Shown here: one piece after another, positions 23,514 to 32,165 of the stretch | Layout: each line of letters opens with the position of its first letter | Numbering within the stretch: the first letter of the stretch is position 1 | NCBI RefSeq assembly: GCF_009765355.1 | Contig: NZ_VTHK01000019.1 | Span: 62,001-126,000, forward strand | Reading direction: 5' to 3' | DNA: 64,000 nucleotides | Source of the DNA: Amycolatopsis anabasis | GTDB taxonomy: Bacteria > Actinomycetota > Actinomycetes > Mycobacteriales > Pseudonocardiaceae | Made by a program: the position numbers and the translations under genes | Notes under the pieces: model-generated | What the model was told of the DNA's origin: nothing | Databases searched by the model: none | What the model saw: only the letters and a program-made list of their open reading frames with translations

Positions 23514-24170
23514 TTACGAGCCTATGGCACCGAGGATCCGCCGCAGGAAGTCGTCGATGTGCGCGCGCAGCAGGTCCGCCGCGCCGTCGGCGTCGCCCTT
23601 CCTGGCCGCGGCCAGCACCGCCTTGTGCTCGTTCCACTCCTTGCGCCAGCTCGGATTGGACTCCCAGCCGACCACGCTGATCAGCGCCGCCCGGTCCTTC
23701 AGATCGTCCAGGATGCTGATCAGCAAAGGATTTCCGCAGCCGCGGTAGAGCGCGCGGTGGAACCGCCGGTTCAGCAGGCTCAACTCGGCCCGGTCGCGGG
23801 CGGTGATCGCCGCGGAGGCGTCCTTCAGGACCTCGGCCGCCTCGTCGAGCAGTGCCGGATCCTTCGCCGCGACCGACCGGCGCACGGCCTCCGGCTCCAG
23901 CACGAGCCGCACGTCGTAGACGGCCCGGGCCAGCTCGGCGTCCACCACGCACACCGAGGCGCCCTTGTACGGGCTGAAGGTGACCAGCCCCGAGTTCGAC
24001 AGCACCTTGAGCGCCTCGCGCACCGGGGTCTTCGACACCCCGAGCAGCTGCGCGAGCTCCGCCTCGACCAGCGGTTGACCGGGGTGGAGTTCCTTGGCCA
24101 GGATGCGGCGACGGATCTCCTCCAGCACCACCTCGGTGCGAGAGGCGGGCAGGCTGAATGTCGGTGACAT
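23514..24170 (-). CDS. GntR-family transcriptional regulator, FCD subfamily
   Basis: A 218-residue FadR-type regulator. The winged helix spans residues about 10-75 (RTEVVLEEIRRRILAKELHP, then LLGVSKTPVREALKVLSNSG) and the FCD domain about 85-212 (NRRFHRALYRGCGNPLLISI and WNEHKAVLAAARKGDADGA with metal-binding His residues). The ATG at 24170 fits the usual spacing before the first helix; an in-frame ATG at 24233 would add 21 residues without family likeness. It is divergent from the IlvD/Edd dehydratase, with a 17-base near-palindrome between, so it probably controls the dehydratase. It also heads the phosphoesterase operon. Confidence 0.88.
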   Translation of the reverse strand: MSPTFSLPASRTEVVLEEIRRRILAKELHPGQPLVEAELAQLLGVSKTPVREALKVLSNSGLVTFSPYKGASVCVVDAELARAVYDVRLVLEPEAVRRSVAAKDPALLDEAAEVLKDASAAITARDRAELSLLNRRFHRALYRGCGNPLLISILDDLKDRAALISVVGWESNPSWRKEWNEHKAVLAAARKGDADGAADLLRAHIDDFLRRILGAIGS

Positions 24171-24256
24171 CGTCTTCTCCGGATCGGCGGCCGTGCACGG
24201 ATCGTAGGAGGAATCTACACGTTCCGTGTTCACGAACGGTACCGAGCGCCGGTTGT

Positions 24257-24273
24257 TGAAATATCATATATCA
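24257..24273. promoter_or_regulatory. AT-rich near-palindrome, candidate GntR operator
   Basis: TGAAATATCATATATCA is a dyad of eight-base arms about a central C with one mismatch. It lies in the 149-base divergent region of the GntR gene and the dehydratase gene and stands out as strongly AT-rich in a GC-rich genome. The TGATATATCA-like pattern is common for GntR/FCD sites. Function is inferred. Confidence 0.5.
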
Positions 24274-24319
24274 GATGCCCTATCCTCGATCCCCGCCGAC
24301 CTGCCGTGAGGACGTGCCG

Positions 24320-26038
24320 ATGATGCGACCGGAAGAGCTGCGCAGCCACCGCTGGTACGGCGGCGAGGAGTTGCGGAACTTCAGCCACCGCACGCGCAGC
24401 CGCCAGCTCGGGCTCAATCCCGAGGAGCACCTCGGCAAACCGGTGATCGGCATCCTGAACACCTGGGGCGAGATCAACCCGTGCCATATGCACCTGCGGG
24501 AACGCGCCGAACAGGTCAAGCGCGGGGTGTGGCAGGCGGGCGGGTACCCGGTGGAGTTCCCGGTGGCCACGCTGTCCGAGACGTTCCAGAAGCCGACGCC
24601 GATGCTGTACCGGAACCTCCTGTCGATGGAAACAGAGGAGATCCTGCGCTCCTACCCGCTCGACGGCGCGGTGCTGATGGGCGGCTGCGACAAGACCACG
24701 CCCGCGCTGCTGATGGGCGCGGCGAGCGCGGACCTCCCGGTGATCTTCGTACCGGCCGGGCCGATGCTGCGGGGGCACTGGCGGGGCGAGCCGCTCGGCA
24801 GCGGCACCGATATGTGGAAGTACTGGGACGACCGGCGGGCCGGGCTGATCGGCGACGCGGAACTGGCCGAACTGGAATGCGGTCTGGCCCGCTCCCCCGG
24901 CCACTGCATGACCATGGGCACCGCGTCCACCATGACCTCGGTGGCCGAGGCGCTCGGGCTCACCCTGCCCGGTGCCGCGTCCATCCCGGCCGTCGATTCG
25001 GCGCACCACCGGATGGCGGCGGCCAGCGGAGCCCGGATCGTGAAGATGGTGTGGGCGGAGCTGACCATCTCCCGGGTGCTCGACGGGCGCGCCTTCGCCG
25101 ACGCGATCACCGCGGTCCTCGCGCTCGGCGGTTCGACGAACGCGCTCATCCACCTCATCGCGATGGCCGGGCGGAGCCGGATCCCGCTGTCCCTGGACGA
25201 TTTCGACGCGGCCGCCCGGCAGGTTCCGGTGCTGGCGAACATCCGGCCCGGCGGGGCGTACCTGATGGAGGACTTCTACTACGCGGGCGGGCTGCGCGGC
25301 CTGCTCTCGCGGCTGACCGATCTGCTGCACACCGATCGGATCACCGTGTCCGGCCAGACCTTCGGCGAAACCCTGGCCACCGCGCGGGTGCACGACGACG
25401 ACGTCATCCGGACCCGCGACAACCCGGTCGCCGCCGAGGGCGGGATCGCCGTGCTGCGCGGCAACCTGGCCCCGGGCGGCGCGGTGATCAAACACCTCGC
25501 GGCCGAGCCGAAACTGCTGTGGCACACCGGGCCCGCCGTGGTGTTCGAGGACTACGGCGACCTCAGGCACCGGATCAACGATCCCGCGCTGAGCATCACC
25601 GGGGACTCGGTGCTGGTGCTGCGCGGATCCGGTCCGCTCGGCGGCCCGGGCATGCCCGAGTACGGCATGCTGCCGATCCCGGATCACCTGCTGGCCAAGG
25701 GAGTTCGGGATCTGGTGCGGATCTCGGACGCCCGGATGAGCGGTACCTCGTTCGGCGCCTGCGTGCTGCACGTGGCGCCGGAGTCCCACGTCGGCGGGCC
25801 GCTCGCGCTGGTCCGCGACGGCGACCTGATCACCCTCGACGTACCGGGCCGCGCGTTGCGGCTGGAGGTCGACGGCGCCGAACTCGACCGGCGCCGCGCC
25901 GGGTGGCGGCCGCCGGCGCCGAGGTTCGAGCGCGGCTACGGCGCGTTGTACACCGAACACGTCACCCAGGCCGACGCGGGGTGCGACTTCGACTTCCTGG
26001 CCCGCGCGGGAACCAACCCGGAGCCGGACGCCCGATAG
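24320..26038 (+). CDS. IlvD/Edd-family sugar-acid dehydratase (pentonate dehydratase-like)
   Basis: A 572-residue iron-sulfur dehydratase. The three cluster-associated cysteines are C55 (WGEINPCHMHL), C123 (GGCDKTTPA) and C196 (GHCMTMGTA), which points to a [2Fe-2S] enzyme. The N-terminal RSHRWYGGEELRNFSHRTRS and the ARMSGTSFGACVLHVAPES segment match sugar-acid (L-arabonate/pentonate) dehydratases rather than the valine-pathway enzyme. It would convert an aldonate into a 2-keto-3-deoxy acid. Start at ATG 24320 with GAGGAC upstream; the next codon is also ATG. No aldose dehydrogenase or transporter is adjacent, so its sugar is unknown; the divergent GntR gene is the likely regulator. Confidence 0.88.
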   Translation: MMRPEELRSHRWYGGEELRNFSHRTRSRQLGLNPEEHLGKPVIGILNTWGEINPCHMHLRERAEQVKRGVWQAGGYPVEFPVATLSETFQKPTPMLYRNLLSMETEEILRSYPLDGAVLMGGCDKTTPALLMGAASADLPVIFVPAGPMLRGHWRGEPLGSGTDMWKYWDDRRAGLIGDAELAELECGLARSPGHCMTMGTASTMTSVAEALGLTLPGAASIPAVDSAHHRMAAASGARIVKMVWAELTISRVLDGRAFADAITAVLALGGSTNALIHLIAMAGRSRIPLSLDDFDAAARQVPVLANIRPGGAYLMEDFYYAGGLRGLLSRLTDLLHTDRITVSGQTFGETLATARVHDDDVIRTRDNPVAAEGGIAVLRGNLAPGGAVIKHLAAEPKLLWHTGPAVVFEDYGDLRHRINDPALSITGDSVLVLRGSGPLGGPGMPEYGMLPIPDHLLAKGVRDLVRISDARMSGTSFGACVLHVAPESHVGGPLALVRDGDLITLDVPGRALRLEVDGAELDRRRAGWRPPAPRFERGYGALYTEHVTQADAGCDFDFLARAGTNPEPDAR

Positions 26039-26098
26039 GTCGCCCGTATCTTGAGCCGGTAAGTGCGAATCGTCCGTTGTGACGTGGAGGGTTGAGTT

Positions 26099-27883
26099 TT
26101 GCCGCAGGGACCCGCCTGGCCCGAATCGCATTCCGAACAGACCGACGTGCTGCCCGTCGTCACGATGCGGCCGCCCGAACCCGCCCCGGAGCCCCCGGCG
26201 CGGCGCCGCAACCTGCGGCGGGCGGGCATCATCGGCGGTTCGGTCCTCGGTGTCTTCGCCGTGCTCTACGGCATCGATCTGCTGGTCAGCCAGGGTGACG
26301 TGCCGCGCGGGGTGACCGTGGCCGGGGTCGACGTGGGCGGGACCGAACGGTCCGCCGCCGAGCAGCGGTTGCGCCGGGAGATCGAACCGCGGCTGACCCA
26401 GCCGGTGCAGGTCAACGCCGGTGACGTGCAGGCGACGCTGGCCCCCGCGAACGCCGGGCTGGCACTGGACTGGCCCTCGACGCTGGACCAGGCGGGCAGC
26501 CAGCCGCTCAACCCGTTCACCCGGATCGCCTCGTTCTTCGCCAGCCGGGAGGTCGGCGTGGTCACCCACGGCGACAGCGGGAAGCTCGGCGCGGCCATCG
26601 CGGCCCTGCGCCCGCAGATCGACCGTGACCCGATCGAGGGAAATATCCGGTTCGAAAACGGGACCCCGCTCCCGGTGGAACCCAAGCAGGGCCAGAAACT
26701 GGACACCGAGGGCGCGGCCAAGGCCGTGCTGGCCGACTGGGCCTCCGGCAAACCCGTGGAACTGCCGGTGGCCGTCACCCCGGTGCGGACGTCCCCGGAG
26801 GCCGTGCACACCGCCCTGGAACAGATCGCCAAGCCCGCGGTGTCGGCGCCGGTGCTCATCCGCGGCGAGGGCAAGGACGCGACCCTGGAGCCCAAGCACA
26901 TCGGCGCCGCGCTGTTCTTCGATCCGGCCGACGGGGGCGCGCTCGCGCCGCGGATCGACCAGGGCAAGGTCGTCGAGGCCGCCGGTCCGCAGCTGAAGTC
27001 CACCGAGAAGGAGGGCAAGGACGCGGAAATCGTCTTCACCGGCGGGAAACCGACCGTCGAACCGTCCGAGGACGGCAAGGCGATCAACTGGGAACCGAGC
27101 CTCGCGCCGATGCTGGAGGTGCTCAAGCGCTCCGACGCCCGGGAACTCAAGGCGCAGTACGCGGTGAAACCGGCCAAGGTCACCACCGACCAGGCCAACC
27201 AGCTCGGCATCAAGGAAGTGATCGGCGAGTTCACCACCGGCGGATTCGCCCCCGACTCCGGCACCAATATCCACGTGGTCGCGCAGAAGGTCGACGGCGC
27301 GATCGTCAAACCGGGGGAAACGTTCAGCCTCAACGGGTTCACCGGTCCGCGCGGCACCGCCCAGGGCTACGTCGAGGCGGGCGTGATCGAGAACGGCGCC
27401 CCGGCGCGCGAGGTCGGCGGCGGCATCTCCCAGTTCGCGACGACCCTGTACAACGCCTCCTACTTCGCCGGGATGAAGGACGCCGGCCACAAGGAACACA
27501 GCTACTACATCAGCCGCTATCCCGCGGCGCGCGAGGCGACCGTGTTCCAGAGCCCGAGCGGCGCCAGCGTGATCGATCTGAAGTTCACCAACGACGGGCC
27601 GACCGGGGTGGCCATCCAGACCGTCTGGTCGCCGTCGTCGATCACCGTGAAGCTGTGGGGAACCAAGCGGTACAACGTCGAATCCGTGCCGGGCGCGCGG
27701 TCGAACCCGAGCGAACCGCAGACGAAACCGGGCCCCGCGGAGAACTGCCACGCGTCGAACGGCGCGCCGGGCTTCACCGCCACCGACACCCGGGTCCTGC
27801 GCGACGTCGCCACCGGCCGGGAGGTCCGCCGCGACACCCGGACCGTCAAGTACAACCCCCAGCCCAAAATCACCTGCCCGTAG
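26099..27883 (+). CDS. VanW-family membrane-anchored protein
   Basis: A 594-residue protein with a proline-rich cytoplasmic start, one membrane segment at about residues 41-63 (after RRRNLRRAG), repeated peptidoglycan-binding-like regions (about 65-370) and a VanW domain at about 385-510 (EFTTGGFAPDSGTNIHVVAQ, FSLNGFTGPR, GGGISQFATTLYNASYFAGM). It ends in an extracellular tail rich in Pro and Asn. VanW proteins are cell-surface proteins of unknown reaction, linked to cell-wall biology. The start is taken as TTG at 26099 with GGAGGG about eight bases upstream; no better in-frame start is present. Confidence 0.86.
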   Translation: MPQGPAWPESHSEQTDVLPVVTMRPPEPAPEPPARRRNLRRAGIIGGSVLGVFAVLYGIDLLVSQGDVPRGVTVAGVDVGGTERSAAEQRLRREIEPRLTQPVQVNAGDVQATLAPANAGLALDWPSTLDQAGSQPLNPFTRIASFFASREVGVVTHGDSGKLGAAIAALRPQIDRDPIEGNIRFENGTPLPVEPKQGQKLDTEGAAKAVLADWASGKPVELPVAVTPVRTSPEAVHTALEQIAKPAVSAPVLIRGEGKDATLEPKHIGAALFFDPADGGALAPRIDQGKVVEAAGPQLKSTEKEGKDAEIVFTGGKPTVEPSEDGKAINWEPSLAPMLEVLKRSDARELKAQYAVKPAKVTTDQANQLGIKEVIGEFTTGGFAPDSGTNIHVVAQKVDGAIVKPGETFSLNGFTGPRGTAQGYVEAGVIENGAPAREVGGGISQFATTLYNASYFAGMKDAGHKEHSYYISRYPAAREATVFQSPSGASVIDLKFTNDGPTGVAIQTVWSPSSITVKLWGTKRYNVESVPGARSNPSEPQTKPGPAENCHASNGAPGFTATDTRVLRDVATGREVRRDTRTVKYNPQPKITCP

Positions 27884-28090
27884 CGGGCGGGGTTTCCGGA
27901 AGCGCACCTTCTTCAGCCGCGAAAGATAAGACCCCCGGCGTCTACAGTAGGGGAGGTAAACGCCGGGGGCGGTGCCGGCTGAGGGGGGGAGTGCCGGCTC
28001 GCGTCAGGCTACGGAGTGCAACTGTCACCTCGCTGTCACCTCAAGACGGCGATTCCGCGCCGGTGACATGCGATTCTTTGCGGCGAACGC

Positions 28091-28810
28091 TTACGGACGG
28101 TTCAGCGTTTCCAGGCGCGCCGCCACCCCGTCCAGGCACCGCTGCACCGCGTAGTCGTAGACGTCGGCGCCGTAGTTCGCCCGCTGGTCGGGGTCGTTGA
28201 CCAGTTCGTAGACCCGGGCGCCCATCAGGGCCAGGCCCGGCAGCTCCGTGTTGTCCCGGTGCGCGATCCAGGCTTCCACGGTGCGCTGGGTGACCTTCTC
28301 GTCCCGCGCCGCGCGGTCGTCCTCCACCGCCACGTGCTGGCAGGCGACGCTGAGCAGCAGGGTGTACACCCGCGGGCTTTCCGCCCCGAACCCCGCGCGT
28401 TGCAGGATGCGCACGCCGCGGTCGATCGTCGGGCCCGCCGCGGTCAGCGACGGGCCGTGGATCGACAACCGGCGCGCCACCCCGGGATAGCAGCGCAGCA
28501 CCTCGCGCAGTTCGGCCAGCAGCACGGAAAACCACTCCCGCCACGGCAGTTCTTCGGCCGGGAGCGGGAACATCAGCAGGGCCCGGTCGATGACCGCGGC
28601 CACTACCGCCTCGCGATCACCGACGTGGTGGTAGACGACCGCCGGATAGGCGTCCACCGCGGCTGCGAGCTGGCGCAGCGTCCAGTTCTCCAAACCGTGT
28701 TCCGCGGTCAGCCGCAATGCGGCGTCGACGATCCGTTCCGGCGTGACCGCGGGCAGACCTGCCGCATGCCGCGACCGCGGACGACCGGGCACCGACGCGG
28801 ACATCGCCAT
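28091..28810 (-). CDS. TetR-family transcriptional regulator
   Basis: A 239-residue repressor of the TetR class with the TetR_C_1-like effector architecture. The DNA-binding domain is at residues about 20-75 (TPERIVDAALRLTAEHGLEN, then RQLAAAVDAYPAVVYHHVGD, where VYHHV is the recognition-helix signature). The start is uncertain between ATG at 28810 and the ATG two codons later. It lies 80 bases from the end of the transporter gene on the same strand, so it does not have its own divergent target; target genes are unknown. The 207 bases before 28091 (27884-28090) carry direct repeats of CTGTCACCTC but no gene. Confidence 0.85.
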   Translation of the reverse strand: MAMSASVPGRPRSRHAAGLPAVTPERIVDAALRLTAEHGLENWTLRQLAAAVDAYPAVVYHHVGDREAVVAAVIDRALLMFPLPAEELPWREWFSVLLAELREVLRCYPGVARRLSIHGPSLTAAGPTIDRGVRILQRAGFGAESPRVYTLLLSVACQHVAVEDDRAARDEKVTQRTVEAWIAHRDNTELPGLALMGARVYELVNDPDQRANYGADVYDYAVQRCLDGVAARLETLNRP

Positions 28811-28890
28811 GCCGGGAACAGTAGTGGTTTCCGCCCGATTGTTGCCAATGTGCCAGGTTCGGATATCGACCTGTCACTTGTTCTCCACCA

Positions 28891-30723
28891 TCACGAGGTG
28901 AGGGCCAGCGGCCGCTCCCGTGCCACGGCCCGGTCCCGCTGCCCGGTGGCCAGCGGCATGCGCAACCGGCAGACCACCGCCGAGGTCGCGCGGCTGAGAT
29001 GGCGGGCGACCACGGTGCCCCGCCGGTTCTTCAGCATGCGTTCCCACAACCGCGCGGGCTGCACCTCGCCGACGAGCACGATTACCCGTTCCGCGGACAG
29101 GCTCCGCACATAGCGGGCCAGCGGCGGACCCAGTTCGCGTTGCCGGGATTCCAGCAGTACCAACGGAACTTCCGGTCGCCACTGCAACCACCGTTCCTGC
29201 ATCGCGGCCGCCTCGGCACGTTCGTCCGGAAAGGACACATGCACCGCGATCACCTTGTGCCCCATGCCCAACGCGGTGGACAGCAGTTCCGAAGCGAGCC
29301 GCGTGATCGCCACGACCGGCACCACGACAACGGTTTCCCGTTCGCGCGGCCGGTCCGGCAGGCCGCCCACGCCGAGTTGCGTCCCGATCCGGTCGTAGGC
29401 CGCGCGCACGCGGGTGAACAACACCGCGAGCGCCGGCACCACCAGCACGATCAGCCAGGCGCCGTGGGTGAACTTGGTGACCGTCACGACGATCGCCGCC
29501 GTCGCGGTGAGCACCACGCCGAGCCCGTTGACCGCGGCCTTCGACCGCCAGCGCGCGCAGCGGACCCGCCGCCAGTGCCGCACCATGCCGAGCTGGCACA
29601 GGAAGAACCCGATGAACACACCCACCGCGAACATCGGCACCAGGACGTCCACCTTGCCACCGCTGAACAGCAGCAGCCCGGCCGCGAGCGCGGCGAGCAC
29701 CAGCACGCCGTAGCGGTGCACCAGCCGGTCGGCGCGCAGGCCGAACAGGTGCGGCAGGTAGCCGTCCGCGGACAGCCGGGCGGCGAGGACCGGCAACCCG
29801 CCGAAGGAGGTGTTCGCGGCCAGCGCGAGCAGCACGACGGTGGCCAGTTGCACGACGACGTAACCGGGACCGGTGCCCAGCGCGCCTTCGGTGATCAGGG
29901 AAAGCAGCGTGCGGCCCTCGACCGGGCGGGCGTCGAACCGGTCGATCAGCACGGCGACCCCGATCAGGAGCAGGCCGAGCACCGCGCCCAGGCCCGCCTC
30001 GGCGCGCCGGGCCCGGGCCGAGCGCGGCGACCGGAACGACGGCGTGGCGTTGGCGATGGCCTCGACCCCGGTCAGCGCCGAGCATCCGTTCGCGAACGCG
30101 GCGAGCACCAGCAGCACGCCCACCGAGCCCACGGTCACCGGCTGGTCACTGGCGGGCAACGGGTTCAGCGGCACGCCCCGGATCAGGCCGACCACCACGA
30201 CCGTGCCGACCGCGAGCACGAAGATCGCGGCGGGCAGCACGAACAGCCGCGCGCTGGTGACCACGCCGCGCAGGTTCACGCAGGTGATGAGCACGAGCGC
30301 GCCGAGGCACAGCTCGACGGTCCAGGGCAGCAGCGCGGGAAAGGCCGAGGTGAGCGCCGCGACCCCGGCGGCGACCGAGACGGCCACGTTGAGCACGTAG
30401 TCCACGACCAGCGAAGCCGCGGCGATCAGCCCGGCCCGGGTCCCCAGGTTCCGGCTCGCGACGGAGTACGCGCCGCCGCCGTCCGGATACGCGGCGATGA
30501 CCTGGCGGTAGCAGGCCACCAGCACGAGCAGCAGGAGCACGATCACGCCGGTCACCGGCAGCGTGGCGCCCAGCCCGGCGGCCCCGGCGGCGGCCAGCAC
30601 GAGCACGATGGCTTCCGGCCCGTAGGCGACCGAGGCGAGCGCGTCGAGGCCGAGCCCGACCGTGCCGGTGAGCGCGGTGAGGCGGTGCCGCTCGTCAGTT
30701 TCCTTGGTATGCACGGAAATCAC
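28891..30723 (-). CDS. APC-family transporter with C-terminal USP-like domain, KimA-type potassium importer
   Basis: A 610-residue transporter with 12 predicted membrane helices and a cytosolic C-terminal domain (about residues 465-600) of universal-stress-protein type (VVVVPVVAITRLASELLSTA, HKVIAVHVSFPDERAE). Length and landmarks (LGLDALASVAYGPEAIVLVL, SYRQ-like ACYRQVIAAYPDGGGAY, NGCSALTGVEAIANATPSFR, VLALAANTSFGGLPVLAARL) closely follow Bacillus KimA, a proton-potassium symporter. Potassium import is therefore the best guess, although amino-acid transport is possible. No c-di-AMP riboswitch is evident upstream. GTG at 30723 is used; a GTG three codons later is equally possible. Confidence 0.85.
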   Translation of the reverse strand: MISVHTKETDERHRLTALTGTVGLGLDALASVAYGPEAIVLVLAAAGAAGLGATLPVTGVIVLLLLVLVACYRQVIAAYPDGGGAYSVASRNLGTRAGLIAAASLVVDYVLNVAVSVAAGVAALTSAFPALLPWTVELCLGALVLITCVNLRGVVTSARLFVLPAAIFVLAVGTVVVVGLIRGVPLNPLPASDQPVTVGSVGVLLVLAAFANGCSALTGVEAIANATPSFRSPRSARARRAEAGLGAVLGLLLIGVAVLIDRFDARPVEGRTLLSLITEGALGTGPGYVVVQLATVVLLALAANTSFGGLPVLAARLSADGYLPHLFGLRADRLVHRYGVLVLAALAAGLLLFSGGKVDVLVPMFAVGVFIGFFLCQLGMVRHWRRVRCARWRSKAAVNGLGVVLTATAAIVVTVTKFTHGAWLIVLVVPALAVLFTRVRAAYDRIGTQLGVGGLPDRPRERETVVVVPVVAITRLASELLSTALGMGHKVIAVHVSFPDERAEAAAMQERWLQWRPEVPLVLLESRQRELGPPLARYVRSLSAERVIVLVGEVQPARLWERMLKNRRGTVVARHLSRATSAVVCRLRMPLATGQRDRAVARERPLALTS

Positions 30724-30837
30724 GCTAAGAGCGAATCGTGGCGGCCGGGGTCAAGAAGACGTCAAGACCTCGGCCCCGCGCGTAGGGAAATCGTCCGCAA
30801 GCCTCCAGTCGTGGGGCTGCCGCGCTGAGATGGTGAT

Positions 30838-31293
30838 GTGCGTGACACGGCTTGGCCAGGACGGCCGATCGACGGTGGATTCGGCTTCCCGCTGGGATTC
30901 GTCGCCACGATCGCGGCCACCCTCGGCGCGGTGGCCGCCGGGGCGACGCGGCATCCCGCGCTCGCGCTCGGCGTGCTCGTCGCCGTGGTGGCCGGAATCG
31001 CCGCGGTGACCACGGTGGGTGCGGCGCTCGGCACCGCGGCGATGGCGTGGGGCCTGCACGCCGGTTTCGTGCTTGGCCGCGGCGGCGAACTCGCGTTCAC
31101 CCCCGATTCGGCGCGCGCCGCGTTCCTCCTCGCCGGTACCGCGCTCGTCGCCTTCGCCCTCACCGCCGCCCTCCGCCGCCTTCTCCTCGCGCACCCCGAA
31201 TCCCCCAATGCGGCATTGGGGGCGTTCAAGGTTCCCAATGTGGCTTTCGGGGCGTTGAGTGCCCCGAAAGCCACATTGGGGGACCGCCGCTAG
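30838..31293 (+). CDS. Small membrane protein with repeat-derived C-terminus
   Basis: A 151-residue protein of unknown function with three or four hydrophobic segments (around residues 17-35, 43-62, 63-80 and 95-112) and a linker GGELAFTPDSAR. The last 30 residues (starting at PNAALGAF) are encoded by the palindromic intergenic repeat at 31201-31285, so the original stop was probably lost and the repeat was read through. It is divergent from the KimA-like transporter, which suggests a membrane-related partner role. Its TAG shares CTAG (31290-31293) with the stop of the convergent NTF2-like gene. Confidence 0.65.
   Translation: MRDTAWPGRPIDGGFGFPLGFVATIAATLGAVAAGATRHPALALGVLVAVVAGIAAVTTVGAALGTAAMAWGLHAGFVLGRGGELAFTPDSARAAFLLAGTALVAFALTAALRRLLLAHPESPNAALGAFKVPNVAFGALSAPKATLGDRR
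31201..31285. repeat. Palindromic repeat element inside the end of a coding region
   Basis: The element opens with CCCCCAATGCGGCATTGGGG, continues with GCGTTCAAGG, then GTGGCTTTCGGGGC and CCCCGAAAGCCACATTGGGG. It has the same order of parts as the repeat at 43475-43560 and pairs into two hairpins. Unlike the other copies it lies within an open reading frame and encodes the C-terminal tail of the membrane protein at 30838-31293. Confidence 0.75.
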
Positions 31294-31808
31294 GGCAGCG
31301 GGTCGATTCGGGTGTTCTGGAACGACGTCTGCAGCCACTTCCCGTGGCGTTTGAGCAGGACGTTGGTGTTGCGGGAATCCGACCCCGCGCGGCAGCCGGT
31401 CTGCCCGGCGGGCACCAGGCAGGTGGTGCGGACGACGATCGCCAGGTCCGGTTCGACGAACCGGAGGTGCTCGTCGAGCCGTTTGATGTGTGACTTCTCG
31501 ATGTAGGTGTCGAAGTAGTACTGCATGCGTTCGGCGATGACCGGGCGGGTGCGCAGGTAGTCGCCGTTGAAGGTGACCAGGTCGGCATCCTCGGTGAAGG
31601 CGGCGGCGAACTCGGGACCGCGCTCGTTCCACCAGCCGGTCTCCATCTGCCGGAACTGGTCCTCGATCAGCTTCCGGTCGTCCCGGTGTTGTGCCGTGTC
31701 CGCGGCCGGTGGTTCCGCCGCCACCGCGGCGGCGCCGCCCGTGGCCAGCCCCGCCACCACGAGCGTTCCGGCCAGAGCGGTCCGCCAGGTGCTGCGTCGT
31801 GCGTGCAT
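31290..31808 (-). CDS. Secreted NTF2-like protein (SgcJ/EcaC family)
   Basis: A 172-residue exported protein. The ATG at 31808 follows GGGGAGGATCCG and gives a signal peptide of about 31 residues (MHARRSTWRTALAGTLVVAG, then ATGGAAAVAAE with a likely cut after AVA-A). The mature part is an NTF2-like cone fold of the SgcJ/EcaC group (KLIEDQFRQMETGWWNERGP, DADLVTFNGDYLRTR, HGKWLQTSFQNTRI). Such proteins bind small ligands or act as isomerases; activity is unknown. An upstream in-frame ATG at 31856 would spoil the signal peptide. The stop shares CTAG with the convergent membrane-protein gene. Confidence 0.82.
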   Translation of the reverse strand: MHARRSTWRTALAGTLVVAGLATGGAAAVAAEPPAADTAQHRDDRKLIEDQFRQMETGWWNERGPEFAAAFTEDADLVTFNGDYLRTRPVIAERMQYYFDTYIEKSHIKRLDEHLRFVEPDLAIVVRTTCLVPAGQTGCRAGSDSRNTNVLLKRHGKWLQTSFQNTRIDPLP

Positions 31809-31970
31809 CGGATCCTCCCCAGAGGTTTGGATAAGTAGGTAAACTACATATAGCACGGCTACCTATAGTGCGGCCAGTCGGAAGCGTGACGCGGGTCGAA
31901 AACGGCTCGCCAAGGTGTCGATCAAGTGCCAGGCTGGGACTCCGGTACACGTCGTCACCCGGAGGTAGAG

Positions 31971-32159
31971 ATGTCTGACAACGCGCCGTCGACGAACGGT
32001 GACCAGGAGGACGACGTCAAGCGCAAGTTCCGCGAGGCCCTCGAGCGCAAGCAGGCCCAGGCCAAGGCCCGGGACGCGCACGAGGACCGTGGTTCCAAGA
32101 TCCACAGCGCGCACGGCCCGGCCTCGAACCGCCGGCAGTTCCGCCGGAAGAGCGGCTAG
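31971..32159 (+). CDS. DUF5302 family small basic protein
   Basis: A 62-residue highly charged protein: an acidic start (NGDQEDDVKR), a helical Lys/Arg/Gln/Ala middle (KFREALERKQAQAKARDAHE) and a basic end (NRRQFRRKSG). This matches the actinobacterial DUF5302 family, of unknown function and probably nucleic-acid or ribosome associated given its charge. The ATG at 31971 has GGAGG eight bases upstream. It stands alone, convergent with the metallo-beta-lactamase-fold gene, six bases apart. Confidence 0.85.
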   Translation: MSDNAPSTNGDQEDDVKRKFREALERKQAQAKARDAHEDRGSKIHSAHGPASNRRQFRRKSG

Positions 32160-32165
32160 CGCCGG

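Noticed and set aside
24230..27907. A 1225-codon open frame on the minus strand opposite the dehydratase and VanW genes
   Set aside because: It is the antisense shadow of two well-supported genes in GC-rich DNA; its product is low-complexity Arg/Gly/His-rich with no domain.
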